This document shows positions 1 to 7,170 of a stretch of 17,246 nt of DNA, one piece after another; positions within the stretch are counted from its first letter, which is position 1; each line of letters starts with the position of its first letter. Below the pieces are notes generated by a model. That model did no database searches. It was not told the origin of the DNA and worked only from the letters and a program-made list of their open reading frames with translations. The DNA lies in NCBI GenBank assembly GCA_031421855.1, contig JANOPN010000010.1, forward strand, positions 1 through 17,246, written 5' to 3'. The DNA is from JAAFHN01 sp031421855 (GTDB taxonomy: Bacteria > Pseudomonadota > Gammaproteobacteria > Burkholderiales > Burkholderiaceae_C). Position numbers and translations under genes: made by a program.

Positions 1-1248
1 GCCTGTGCCGGGCTGAGCGACGGTGAGCTCGACCATGGCGCGGTCATCGATGGTGCTGCCTGGGCTTTTGAAGTAAAACAAAACTGTGGGGTTGCGAAAC
101 ACGCTGCCCACCACTGGGGTGCGGCCGGTGTTGCTCATCAAAAGTCGGAAGTCTTCGTCAAAGTCTTTGCTGTTGTCGATGTAGCTCGCGTCCCTCAATC
201 GCGGGGTGAGGGCCAAACAAGCAGCGCTGGTGCTGGCGGCGACGCTGGCCAAGCACTGGTTGTATTGCGTGGCCCAAGCGTTCAGTTTGCCAAAACTCAA
301 GCCGGGGTGGCTGGCAATTGCGACTTGGCTGGTGGCAAGCGGGGTGGTGGTGGACAAGAGCACCGGGCGAGCTGAGCCGCCCGCATCGTTGTTGACACCG
401 GCCAGCTTGACGCGAAGCTCGGTGGCGCCCGTCGCGGCGTTGCGGCTGTGAACGAGTGACTCCAGCACGGCATCGACGCCGTCGCCGTTGTACGCGTAGG
501 GGCTTTTGATCGGGTCAAACAAGTCGGTTTTGGCAATGCCGGCCACGCCCAAAGCGGCGCGCACGGCGCTGACCAAATCGCGGGTGCTGTTGGCGAGCTT
601 GGTGGCATCGATCTCGGTGCCGGTGAAGGCTTTGTCGGTGCCGCGCACGCTGGCGGCGAGCGAGTCACTGGTGATTTTGTCGGTCAGGGGGTTGATGTTG
701 ATGCGCTGAACTTTGCCAGCTGCTGGCGGCTCGGCCGAGGCCGAGGCCATCACCACGCCGTTGGGGCCGAGCACTTTCACAACAATGGGTGCCTGAAAGG
801 TGGACGGAAACCGCACAAAGTAGTTGCCCTGCTCATTGGTTTGCCCGGTGCGGCTTTGCCCCGTGCGGTCGGTCACGGTGACTTTGGCGCGCGCAATCGG
901 CGAGCCGTCACCGGCGCCGCCGCCAACGCCGCCGTCACCCCCGCCGTCGCCGCCGATGTCAACACTGGCGACAGCAAAGGTTGATGTGGCATCGCCCAGT
1001 GAAAGGCCAGTTTGTGGCGTGAGTGGGTCTGGCGGCGGTGGTGGGGGCGGCGGTGGTGCAATGGGTGGTGCAACCACGGGCGGCGCGGCTACAGGTGCAG
1101 CGCTGCCACCGCCTCCGCAGGCGCTGAGCGCAAAAAGTGTGGCCACAACCGACAAACTGGCCACGGCAAGCGTCGCAGCAGATCGTTTGATGCGCGGTTG
1201 GGTGGTGTTCGCTGAACTGGGTGCGGGTGAAAGCAAAGCTGTCGTCAT
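1..1248 (-). CDS. Surface lipoprotein with proline-rich linker and carboxypeptidase-regulatory-like domain (3' end outside window)
   Basis: The reading frame is open from an ATG at 1248 to the window edge, giving 416 codons with no stop, so the C-terminus is missing. A GGAG ribosome site lies about 5 bases before the ATG. A basic stretch (RIKR, residues 19-22), a hydrophobic segment and the lipobox LSAC (residues 41-44, lipidated Cys44) mark it as an exported lipoprotein. The 20 residues before the basic stretch are longer than usual. After the Cys come GGGG and a Pro-rich linker with nine consecutive prolines (65-73), then a Gly/Asp-rich patch (98-116). Residues about 117-147 (SPIARAKVTVTDRTG ... 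NEQGNYFVRF) resemble the carboxypeptidase regulatory-like or Ig-like beta sandwich found in many surface lipoproteins. The rest is not recognised. A role as a cell-surface protein is inferred; the substrate or partner is unknown. Confidence 0.85.
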   Translation of the reverse strand, partial: MTTALLSPAPSSANTTQPRIKRSAATLAVASLSVVATLFALSACGGGGSAAPVAAPPVVAPPIAPPPPPPPPPDPLTPQTGLSLGDATSTFAVASVDIGGDGGGDGGVGGGAGDGSPIARAKVTVTDRTGQSRTGQTNEQGNYFVRFPSTFQAPIVVKVLGPNGVVMASASAEPPAAGKVQRININPLTDKITSDSLAASVRGTDKAFTGTEIDATKLANSTRDLVSAVRAALGVAGIAKTDLFDPIKSPYAYNGDGVDAVLESLVHSRNAATGATELRVKLAGVNNDAGGSARPVLLSTTTPLATSQVAIASHPGLSFGKLNAWATQYNQCLASVAASTSAACLALTPRLRDASYIDNSKDFDEDFRLLMSNTGRTPVVGSVFRNPTVLFYFKSPGSTIDDRAMVELTVAQPGTG

Positions 1249-1654
1249 GAAATCTCCAAGCTAAAAATGCCCAACATCACAGTCAGGAATGTTTCAATCT
1301 TGGGGACATTCAACCCGTCTGTCATCCACAAACCTGATGAGGAACCACACTTACTTTTGGTTGATTTGACCCGTGGACGCGAATGGCTCGTCAAACCCTG
1401 TCTGAAAGCCAAAATCGCCTGAATTCAAGCATTTTTTGGCTGAAATCGGCACTTGGTCACCGGATTCATTGAAGTTGTTGCTATTATTTTTGACACACGT
1501 ACCGCATGCCATGAATCGCGTGAAAGAGCTGCTCAACGTGATTCAGACGGGCTTGTGTGTCACGCAGCCGTCAGTGCGCAAGCATCGCTGCGCTACGATG
1601 CCTGCGAATCAACAACCGCCTGGTGCAAGCCATTGGGCCAACTGGAGAAAAACG
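1249..1654. other. Gene-poor interval between the lipoprotein and VOC genes
   Basis: These 406 bases separate two divergent genes and should hold both promoters, but no convincing -35/-10 pair is visible. A TACGAT at 1594-1599 is a weak -10 candidate for the VOC gene. The only structured element seen is the dispersed repeat copy at 1429-1483. The open frames crossing this interval lack a ribosome site and look like chance. Confidence 0.5.
1429..1483 (-). repeat. Dispersed 55-bp repeat, copy A
   Basis: Read on the minus strand it begins TAGCAACAACTTCAATGAAT and continues CCGGTGACCAAGTGCCGATT. It aligns without gaps over 55 bases to copy B at 2076-2130 (41 of 55 identical by hand count) and copy C at 13320-13374 (39 of 55). 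In one frame it encodes NESGDQVPI, close to the peptide encoded by the other copies. It points away from the VOC gene, opposite to copy B on that gene's other side. Confidence 0.75.
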
Positions 1655-2038
1655 ATGTTCAGTCATGTGATGCTGGGTGTGAATGACCTTGAGGTCTCAA
1701 AAACTTTTTATGACGCAACCTTGGGCGTCTTGGGCGTTGGCCCCGGTTTTGCCCACAAGAATCGCTACTTTTACAGGAGCCCCACGGCGACATTTGCGAT
1801 TTCGACCCCCATCAACGGCGAGCCCGCAACACACGGCAATGGCAGCACCACTGGGTTTTCAGTCGCGTCGGCCGAGCAAGGCGACGCTTGGCACGCCGCC
1901 GGTGTAGCCAACGGTGGAACCACCTGCGAGGACCCTCCCGGTTTCCGTGAAGGGCCAACTGGCCCGATCTATTTGGCCTATTTGCGAGACCCCGACGGCA
2001 ACAAACTCTGTGCGTTGTTTCGACCAACCAGCAAGTGA
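1655..2038 (+). CDS. VOC family protein (glyoxalase/bleomycin-resistance/dioxygenase superfamily)
   Basis: It encodes 127 residues, the usual size of a single-domain VOC protein. The start MFSHVMLGVNDLEVSKTFYD is the classic first beta strand and helix of the fold, and the C-terminal YLRDPDGNKLCALF matches the conserved last strand (DPDGN motif). The ATG at 1655 is chosen over in-frame upstream starts because homologous sequence begins there and a GGAG ribosome site sits 7 bases before it. VOC proteins use paired beta-alpha-beta-beta-beta modules to bind a divalent metal and act on small substrates; the substrate cannot be told from sequence. The gene stands alone, flanked by inverted copies of the 55-bp repeat, so it may be a recently moved unit, although nothing else shows transfer. 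Confidence 0.88.
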   Translation: MFSHVMLGVNDLEVSKTFYDATLGVLGVGPGFAHKNRYFYRSPTATFAISTPINGEPATHGNGSTTGFSVASAEQGDAWHAAGVANGGTTCEDPPGFREGPTGPIYLAYLRDPDGNKLCALFRPTSK

Positions 2039-2075
2039 TTGGGTGGAATTGGCACGGAAGTCAATCACTTATTGA

Positions 2076-2130
2076 TAGCATCAATGTCAATGAATTCGGC
2101 GACCAAGTGCCTATTATTCGTAAAATTTGC
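2076..2130 (+). repeat. Dispersed 55-bp repeat, copy B
   Basis: It begins TAGCATCAATGTCAATGAAT and continues TCGGCGACCAAGTGCC. It is ungapped against copies A (41/55) and C (38/55). One frame encodes SINVNEFGDQVPI. It starts 37 bases after the VOC stop codon, in inverted orientation to copy A. Similarity to copy A may resume further on: TCAGGCGA in the 2150s resembles TCAGGCGATTTTG next to copy A, with extra bases between. Confidence 0.75.
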
Positions 2131-2164
2131 CTCAAAACACTTTGGGTGACCGCAATCAGGCGAG

Positions 2165-2202
2165 TTGCATGCTGGGTCAATGCGAGTGCTTAAAATAGAG
2201 GG
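2165..2202 (+). promoter_or_regulatory. Predicted leaderless promoter of the PHP-domain gene
   Basis: TAAAAT at 2191-2196 is a good -10 hexamer and ends exactly 6 bases before the GTG at 2203, which would place the transcription start at or next to the start codon. The -35 candidate TTGCAT (2165-2170) is 20 bases upstream, longer than ideal. The GAGGGG next to the GTG is too close to act as a ribosome site. Confidence 0.5.
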
Positions 2203-3063
2203 GTGAAGCCGATCCTCAACGCCGATTTGCATTGTCATTCGACAATGTCAGATGGCACCCTCTCCCCTAATGCCCTCGCTGACCGCGCCAAAGCCAACGG
2301 CGTTGAGTTGTGGGCCTTAACCGACCACGACGAAATTGGCGGTCAAGCCCGAGCCAGTGCACGCGCACACGAAATTGGCTTGAACTACCTGTGCGGGGTC
2401 GAAATTTCGGTCACTTTTGCACACACCACTGTCCACATCGTCGGATTGGGCTTTGATCCGCAAAACGAGGCGCTGAAAACAGGCCTTTACAACACCCGAA
2501 ACGGTCGACAAGCTCGCGCGCAAGACATGGCCGAGCAACTGGCTCGGGTCGGCATCGCCGGTGCATACGAAGGCGCACTCAAGTATGTCGGAAACCCCGA
2601 GCTGATTTCGCGCACGCATTTCGCCCGCTACATCGTCGAAGTGGGCGCCGCAAGCGACACCCCCGAGGTGTTTAGAAAATTCTTGGTTGAAGGCAAACCC
2701 GGCTATGTGGAGCACCGCTGGGCCAGTCTTCGCGATGCCGTTGCATGGATCACAGGCGCTGGCGGCGTGGCAGTCATCGCCCACCCGGGCCGATATAAAT
2801 TCACGCCTACCGAAGAGTTTGCCTTGTTCAGCGAGTTCAAAACCCATGGCGGGCAGGCGATTGAAGTCGTCACCGGCTCCCACACGCCCGCTGACTTCAT
2901 CAAATATGCCGACATGGCCAAGGAGTTCGATCTCGCCGCCTCGCGCGGCGCCGACTTCCACAGCCCAACCGAATCGCGCGTGGACCTGGGCACCTTGCCT
3001 TGGCTTCACGGCTCCCTCACGCCTGTGTGGGAGCTACTTGAGGACCAGGTGCTGCTGGCTTGA
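2203..3063 (+). CDS. rnm: PHP-domain 3',5'-nucleoside bisphosphate phosphatase / 5'-3' exoribonuclease (TrpH/YciV, RNase AM type)
   Basis: A 286-residue PHP protein with the full set of metal ligands: H10 and H12 (DLHCHSTMSDG), D41-H42 (LTDHDEIGG), E67 (GVEIS), H78, H139 (RTHFAR), H194 (IAHPGRY) and D251-H253 (GADFHS). Length and motif order match E. coli TrpH/YciV (RNase AM) and the Chromobacterium nucleoside bisphosphate phosphatase. Those enzymes hydrolyse 3',5'-bisphosphonucleotides, and RNase AM also trims 5' ends of rRNAs. The GTG start is chosen because the DLHCH motif follows within ten residues and no in-frame start lies just upstream. Its stop overlaps the next gene's TTG start. In E. 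coli trpH is next to yciO; here yciO is one gene away, which supports the call. The symbol trpH is equally used. Confidence 0.9.
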   Translation: MKPILNADLHCHSTMSDGTLSPNALADRAKANGVELWALTDHDEIGGQARASARAHEIGLNYLCGVEISVTFAHTTVHIVGLGFDPQNEALKTGLYNTRNGRQARAQDMAEQLARVGIAGAYEGALKYVGNPELISRTHFARYIVEVGAASDTPEVFRKFLVEGKPGYVEHRWASLRDAVAWITGAGGVAVIAHPGRYKFTPTEEFALFSEFKTHGGQAIEVVTGSHTPADFIKYADMAKEFDLAASRGADFHSPTESRVDLGTLPWLHGSLTPVWELLEDQVLLA

Positions 3064-3944
3064 CCACACCCCACTCGTCCCAAGCGACACCGGCGGCAAT
3101 TGCGTTTTTGGTGGCCTCGTCGGCCTGTTTTGTATCGCTGGATTTAAGCGCGCAAGCCCTTGTTGGCGCAGCGGCCGCCGGCGTCGTGTCGGTTTGGTTG
3201 GTCGTCTTCGCGCGGTATGCGGTTCAAGCGCTGGCGACAGCCGTCGTGTTGCTGCCTAGGCGTGGCATGGCCGCATTCACAACCGCGCACCCGAAATTTC
3301 AGTTGATGCGCGGCGCCCTGCTCACTGCGACATCACTTTTGGGGATGATGGGGCTGAAACACATGCCGGTTGCTGAATTCACGGCCATCGTGATGCTGAC
3401 GCCGCTGGTAGTGACGGTGCTTGCCGTGCGGTTTTTACGCGAACACATGCGACCAATCCAGTGGTTGTTCTTGGTCGCGAGTTTGGCCGGCGCACTGGTG
3501 GTGGCTCGACCAAGCGGGGCGGTTTTTGGCTGGTGGCTTTTGTACCCCGTGGCCAGCCTGTGTTGTTATTCGGTGTTTCAGCTATTGACCCGACGTTTGG
3601 CCCAAACTGAGGACCCTCTGGTGATGCATTTGTATACCGGTTTGGTTGGTACGGCGACCATGAGTCTGGCGTTACCGTGGGCTTGGGCTCCACTGACGGG
3701 GTCGCAACTGGCGCTGCTGGTGAGCGTGGGCGTGTGGGGCACCGTCGGCCACTATTTGTTGATTCAGGCGTTCAAACGTGCGCCCGCCTCGGCGTTGGCA
3801 CCATTTTTGTACGTTCAAGTGCTCTTGGCAGTGGTCGGTGGTTGGTTGATTTTTTCTCGTGTGCCCGATGCTGTCACGTTCTTGGGAATCGGCTTGATCG
3901 TCTTGGGCGGTGTTGCTTCAGCTTGGGCGCAAACCAGGCGCTGA
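3060..3944 (+). CDS. EamA-family (DMT superfamily) membrane transporter
   Basis: 294 residues, almost entirely hydrophobic, with about ten membrane segments in two halves (roughly 15-145 and 155-292), as in the duplicated EamA domain of the drug/metabolite transporter superfamily. Typical marks are the loop after helix 4 (LPVAEFT-like, here MPVAEFTAIVMLTPL, about 101-115) and the closing segment GIGLIVLGGVASAWAQ. The TTG start overlaps the upstream stop as TTGA, which suggests translational coupling to the PHP gene; the in-frame stop at 3039 rules out an earlier start. The substrate is unknown: family members export amino acids, metabolites or drugs. Its place between trpH-type and yciO genes could mean amino-acid-related export, but that is inference. 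Confidence 0.85.
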   Translation: MTTPHSSQATPAAIAFLVASSACFVSLDLSAQALVGAAAAGVVSVWLVVFARYAVQALATAVVLLPRRGMAAFTTAHPKFQLMRGALLTATSLLGMMGLKHMPVAEFTAIVMLTPLVVTVLAVRFLREHMRPIQWLFLVASLAGALVVARPSGAVFGWWLLYPVASLCCYSVFQLLTRRLAQTEDPLVMHLYTGLVGTATMSLALPWAWAPLTGSQLALLVSVGVWGTVGHYLLIQAFKRAPASALAPFLYVQVLLAVVGGWLIFSRVPDAVTFLGIGLIVLGGVASAWAQTRR

Positions 3945-3972
3945 AAACCGCCGCCCGAGCGGTCACTAGCAG

Positions 3973-3983
3973 CACAATCCTTC
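3973..3983 (+). promoter_or_regulatory. Possible -10 element and leaderless start for yciO
   Basis: CACAAT (3973-3978) lies 5 bases before the ATG at 3984, and no Shine-Dalgarno-like sequence is present. No -35 element is convincing. It is the weakest of the leaderless-type starts seen in this window. Confidence 0.3.
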
Positions 3984-4610
3984 ATGGCTCAAATCTTCGA
4001 GGTTCACCCTCAAAACCCGCAACCCCGGCTTTTAAAGCAAGCCATTGCGCTCATCGAACGCGGCGACATCGTGGCCGTACCGACCGATTCCAGCTATGCT
4101 TTGGTTTGCCACCTAGACGACAAGCAGGCCGTCGACCACATGCGTCGAATTCGCGAAGTTGACGACAAACACCACCTCACTCTGCTGTGCCGCGACCTCA
4201 AAGAGTTGTCGACCGTGGCGCGGGTCGATAACGCGCAATTTCGCTTGCTCAAACTCGGCACCCCGGGCCCGTTTACCTTCATTTTGGAAGCCACCAAAGA
4301 AGTCCCACGCCGGGTAAGCCACCCCAAACGCCAGACCATCGGCCTTCGCGTGCCAGAACACCCCGTTTTGCAGGCCTTGCTGGCAGCGTACGACCGACCG
4401 TTGTTGAGTACCACGTTGATCGCGCCGGGCGAAATCGACCCCATGAACGACGCATCGGAGATTCGCCAACGATTCGGCTCGGTTTTAGGCGGCGTGGTGG
4501 ATGCGGGCGCATGCCCCGCGCAGCCCACAACCGTGATCGACATGACGGGAGGCGGTGCGGTCGTCGTGCGCCAAGGACGCGGCGACCCAGCGCGTTTGGG
4601 CTTGGCGTGA
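3984..4610 (+). CDS. yciO: YciO, Sua5/YciO/YrdC (TsaC-like) family protein
   Basis: 208 residues with the Sua5/YciO/YrdC fold. Visible marks are GDIVAVPTDSSYAL (27-40), RIREVDDKHHLTLLCRDLKELS (54-75), TPGPFTFIL (93-101), VPRRVSHPKRQTIGLRVPEHP (106-126) and the C-terminal TTVIDMTGGGAVVVRQGRGD. The LTLLCRDLxELS and PTTVIDMT patterns fit the YciO subgroup rather than TsaC proper. Family members bind ATP and double-stranded RNA; TsaC makes threonylcarbamoyl-AMP for tRNA t6A37, while the role of YciO is less settled. It lies 39 bases after the transporter gene, in the same cluster as a trpH homologue, as in E. coli. Confidence 0.9.
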   Translation: MAQIFEVHPQNPQPRLLKQAIALIERGDIVAVPTDSSYALVCHLDDKQAVDHMRRIREVDDKHHLTLLCRDLKELSTVARVDNAQFRLLKLGTPGPFTFILEATKEVPRRVSHPKRQTIGLRVPEHPVLQALLAAYDRPLLSTTLIAPGEIDPMNDASEIRQRFGSVLGGVVDAGACPAQPTTVIDMTGGGAVVVRQGRGDPARLGLA

Positions 4611-4626
4611 TGCCTCGCACCTGACC

Positions 4627-4641
4627 TGCGACAATCAGCGC
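4627..4641 (+). promoter_or_regulatory. Predicted extended -10 and leaderless start for the site-2 protease gene
   Basis: TGCGACAAT contains an extended -10 TG (4627-4628) and the hexamer GACAAT (4630-4635), followed by exactly 6 bases and the GTG at 4642. There is no Shine-Dalgarno sequence. The spacing equals that at the trpH-type, tldD and rodA starts. Confidence 0.5.
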
Positions 4642-5310
4642 GTGGACTTCGCAAATACCCTTCAAACCGTTTTAATTTACGCCCTTCCCGTGCTGTTCGC
4701 CATCACGGTTCATGAGGCGGCTCATGCCTATTCAGCTCGGCTGTTGGGCGACAACACCGCTTGGGCGCTTGGGCGGGTCACGCTTAACCCGATCAAACAC
4801 ATTGATCCGGTCGGCACCATCGCAATGCCATTGATTTTGTTCTTTGCGACATCGGGTGCATTCGTTTTTGGGTACGCCAAACCCGTACCGGTTCAGTTTG
4901 GTCGCCTAAACAACCCCAAACGCGACATGATTTGGGTCGCCTTTGCCGGCCCCGGGTCAAACTTCATCATGGCCTTCATTTGGGCCTTGTTTGGCATCGC
5001 ATTGGTGCTCGCAGGCATCAATGAACCCTTCTTCGTCAAGATGGCCCAAGCGGGTATCTTGGTCAATTTGGTCATGTTTGCATTCAATCTGTTTCCACTT
5101 CCGCCGCTTGATGGCGGCCGGATTTTGGTGGGTTTGCTGCCGTGGCGTCAGGCTGAGCTGGTATCGCGCATCGAGCCGTATGGCTTTTTTGTCGTCATGG
5201 CTTTGGTCGTCACTGGTATCGTCGGCAGCTTATGGATGCGCCCCGTGATGGCACTGGCCGATGGCGTCTTGGATGTTTTGTTGATTCCTTTCATGGCGAT
5301 GATTCGATGA
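4642..5310 (+). CDS. Site-2 protease family zinc metallopeptidase (M50)
   Basis: 222 residues from the GTG at 4642. That start is preferred over in-frame codons up to 4555 because it places the first membrane helix at the N-terminus and sits behind a -10-like element. Zinc ligands HEAAH (24-28) lie in the first helix, and the third ligand D157 is in PLPPLDGGR (152-160). FAGPGSN (101-107) is the conserved M50 motif in the middle. About six membrane segments are present and there is no PDZ domain, so it is the short SpoIVFB/YwhC-like type rather than RseP. It is an integral membrane protein expected to cut substrates within the bilayer; the substrate is unknown. Its stop overlaps the trpS ATG (ATGA), implying coupled translation. 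Confidence 0.9.
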   Translation: MDFANTLQTVLIYALPVLFAITVHEAAHAYSARLLGDNTAWALGRVTLNPIKHIDPVGTIAMPLILFFATSGAFVFGYAKPVPVQFGRLNNPKRDMIWVAFAGPGSNFIMAFIWALFGIALVLAGINEPFFVKMAQAGILVNLVMFAFNLFPLPPLDGGRILVGLLPWRQAELVSRIEPYGFFVVMALVVTGIVGSLWMRPVMALADGVLDVLLIPFMAMIR

Positions 5311-6515
5311 GCGTGGCAATCAAAAAAAGCGTGCTTTCGGGCATGCGACCGACGGGTGCCTTGCACCTCGGCCACTACCACGGCGCACTCAAGAACTGGG
5401 CGCAACTGCAACACGAATTCGACTGCTATTTCTTCGTTGCCGACTGGCACGCGTTGACGACGCATTACGAAGACCGCTCGGTCATCGAAAAATCGGTCTA
5501 CGAGATGGTGATTGACTGGCTCGCCGGTGGGCTCGACCCAGACAAATGCACGATCTTTTTGCAAAGTCGCATCACCGAGCATGCCGAGCTTTTTACACTG
5601 CTCGCCATGGGCACGCCGCTGGGATGGCTTGAGCGGGTGCCGACCTATAAAGACCAGCAGCAGCAACTCAAAGACAAAGACCTGTCGACCTATGGATTTT
5701 TGGGCTACCCACTGCTGCAAGCGGCCGACATCCTCATGTACAAGGCGCAATATGTGCCTGTGGGTGAGGATCAGTCGAGCCATGTCGAGCTGACACGCGA
5801 GGCGGCCCGAAGATTCAACGACTTGTATGGTCGTGGGCCAAACGATGCGGCGCTCACGACTGAGTCGATGGGCAAACTGGCTAAGGAAGACCTTCGCTAC
5901 TTCAGCAGTTTGCGCAAAAAATTCCAAGAGCTCGGAGACGCGACCGCGCTCGCCAAAGTTCAAGGCTTTCTCGCCAACTCGGCGGCGCTCAATGATCCAG
6001 ACCGAGCCTTGTTGATGAGCCACTTCACCGGCAAGGGCAAAACGATTTTGGTAGAGCCCGACGTGCTGTTGTCCAAAGTCAGCAAGTTACCCGGGCTCGA
6101 CGGTCGGAAAATGAGCAAGAGCTACGGCAATGGCATCGCGATGCGGGAAGTGTCTGAGAGCATCACAAGCAAAATCAAAACCATGCCGACCGACCCGGCG
6201 CGCGTGAGGCGCACGGACCCAGGGGACCCAGCACGTTGCCCGGTGTGGCAGTTTCACATCGTCTACAGCGATGCGGCCACCCAAGAATGGGCGCAAACCG
6301 GTTGCAAAACGGCTGGCATTGGCTGCCTTGAATGCAAACAGCCGGTGATTGACGCAATTTTGGCCGAGCAAGCCCCCATGCTGGAACGCGCCGCGCCGTA
6401 CATCGCGAACCCCGCGCGGGTCAAAGAAATTGTCGCAAATGGTTGCGCGCGCGCACGCTTGACCGCTCAAAACACAATGAACGAGGTACGATCAGCCATG
6501 GGGCTAAATTACTGA
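5307..6515 (+). CDS. trpS: Tryptophan--tRNA ligase, long form with [4Fe-4S]-type cysteine motif
   Basis: 402 residues; class I synthetase that charges tRNA-Trp using ATP and tryptophan. The HIGH-type motif is HLGH (20-23) and the KMSKS loop is intact (268-272). An extra segment of about 80 residues (around 175-260) precedes KMSKS, as in the long TrpS form of many proteobacteria. Four cysteines, C311, C333, C340 and C343, form C-x21-C-x6-C-x2-C, nearly the pattern that binds a [4Fe-4S] cluster in Thermotoga maritima TrpRS. The ATG at 5307 is chosen because it overlaps the protease stop (ATGA) and homology starts at once with SVLSGMRPTG. The response regulator follows 30 bases later on the same strand. 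Confidence 0.97.
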   Translation: MSVAIKKSVLSGMRPTGALHLGHYHGALKNWAQLQHEFDCYFFVADWHALTTHYEDRSVIEKSVYEMVIDWLAGGLDPDKCTIFLQSRITEHAELFTLLAMGTPLGWLERVPTYKDQQQQLKDKDLSTYGFLGYPLLQAADILMYKAQYVPVGEDQSSHVELTREAARRFNDLYGRGPNDAALTTESMGKLAKEDLRYFSSLRKKFQELGDATALAKVQGFLANSAALNDPDRALLMSHFTGKGKTILVEPDVLLSKVSKLPGLDGRKMSKSYGNGIAMREVSESITSKIKTMPTDPARVRRTDPGDPARCPVWQFHIVYSDAATQEWAQTGCKTAGIGCLECKQPVIDAILAEQAPMLERAAPYIANPARVKEIVANGCARARLTAQNTMNEVRSAMGLNY

Positions 6516-6545
6516 GGCTTTCTCACAATTGTTTAGGAAATTGAC

Positions 6546-7148
6546 ATGAGTCTTTATGTGATTGATGACCACCCGTTGATGCGGGATGCGATTTCGATGG
6601 TTTTGCGCCGCATCAAACCGTCAGCAAAAGTGGTCGAATTGGATCGTTTCAACGCCCTGAGCGGCGCCATCAAAGCTTACGGCGAACCTGAGCTTTTGTG
6701 CCTCGACCTCAAACTACCCGACGTACAAGGTGTCGAGGGCATTTTACGAGCAAAGGAGCTGTACGGTCAGGTTCCGTTGGCCGTCATTTCTGCCTCTCCA
6801 GCGATTGAATGGGAAGACAAATGTGTCGAAGCCGGCGCTGACCTGTACATCGAAAAGTGCGCAGGAGCCAGTGAAATGACCGTGTCCTTGCGCGGCTTGC
6901 TTGGACTGGACGAGCCCGGCGCGAATGAAGCTGGCGAGAACCCCGATGCCCCTCAGAAATTGTCAAAGCGCCAAAAGCAGCTTTTGGTCATGATTGAGCA
7001 AGGCTTGAGCAACCGCGACATCGCCGAAAAATTGGAAATCAGCGAACATACCGTCAAGGTCCATTTATGGCGTTTGTTCAAGCGCATGAACGTTAAGAGT
7101 CGCACGCAAGCCGTGCACCAAGCCCACACCCACGGCTGGACGGTCTAA
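6546..7148 (+). CDS. NarL/FixJ-type two-component response regulator (LuxR-family DNA-binding domain)
   Basis: 200 residues. The receiver domain (1-115) has the acidic pair D7-D8, phosphoacceptor D54 (CLDLKLPD), switch residue S82 and conserved K104. A linker rich in Glu/Asn/Pro (about 118-135) leads to a LuxR-type helix-turn-helix (137-190: LSKRQKQLLVMIEQGLSNRD and SEHTVKVHLWRLFKRMNVKS). It should be a phosphorylation-dependent transcription factor. AGGAAA at 6537-6542 gives a proper ribosome site before the ATG. The gene follows trpS and converges on a histidine kinase whose stop is 22 bases away, its most likely partner. The target genes cannot be seen from sequence. Confidence 0.93.
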   Translation: MSLYVIDDHPLMRDAISMVLRRIKPSAKVVELDRFNALSGAIKAYGEPELLCLDLKLPDVQGVEGILRAKELYGQVPLAVISASPAIEWEDKCVEAGADLYIEKCAGASEMTVSLRGLLGLDEPGANEAGENPDAPQKLSKRQKQLLVMIEQGLSNRDIAEKLEISEHTVKVHLWRLFKRMNVKSRTQAVHQAHTHGWTV

Positions 7149-7170
7149 GCACGCTCTTGTGCGACACCCG

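Noticed and set aside
1436..1654. N-terminal extension of the VOC protein from the ATG at 1436
   Set aside because: The family fold begins at 1655, which has a good ribosome site; the upstream part is intergenic and overlaps repeat copy A.
2180..2206. Eight-codon ORF (MRVLKIEG) overlapping the GTG of the PHP gene
   Set aside because: It would be a coupling leader, but it has no ribosome site, and the TAAAAT box inside it suggests transcription starts after it.
3948..3964. Hairpin ACCGC-loop-GCGGT after the EamA gene
   Set aside because: Short, with no T run on the plus strand; the T run exists only on the minus strand, where no gene ends.
5148..6023. Open frame of 291 codons on the minus strand opposite trpS
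   Set aside because: Antisense to a clear trpS; composition follows the complementary codons and no motif is seen.
7149..7170. Possible bidirectional terminator between the convergent regulator and kinase genes
   Set aside because: GCAC-loop-GTGC is only 4 bp and has no T run on either strand.
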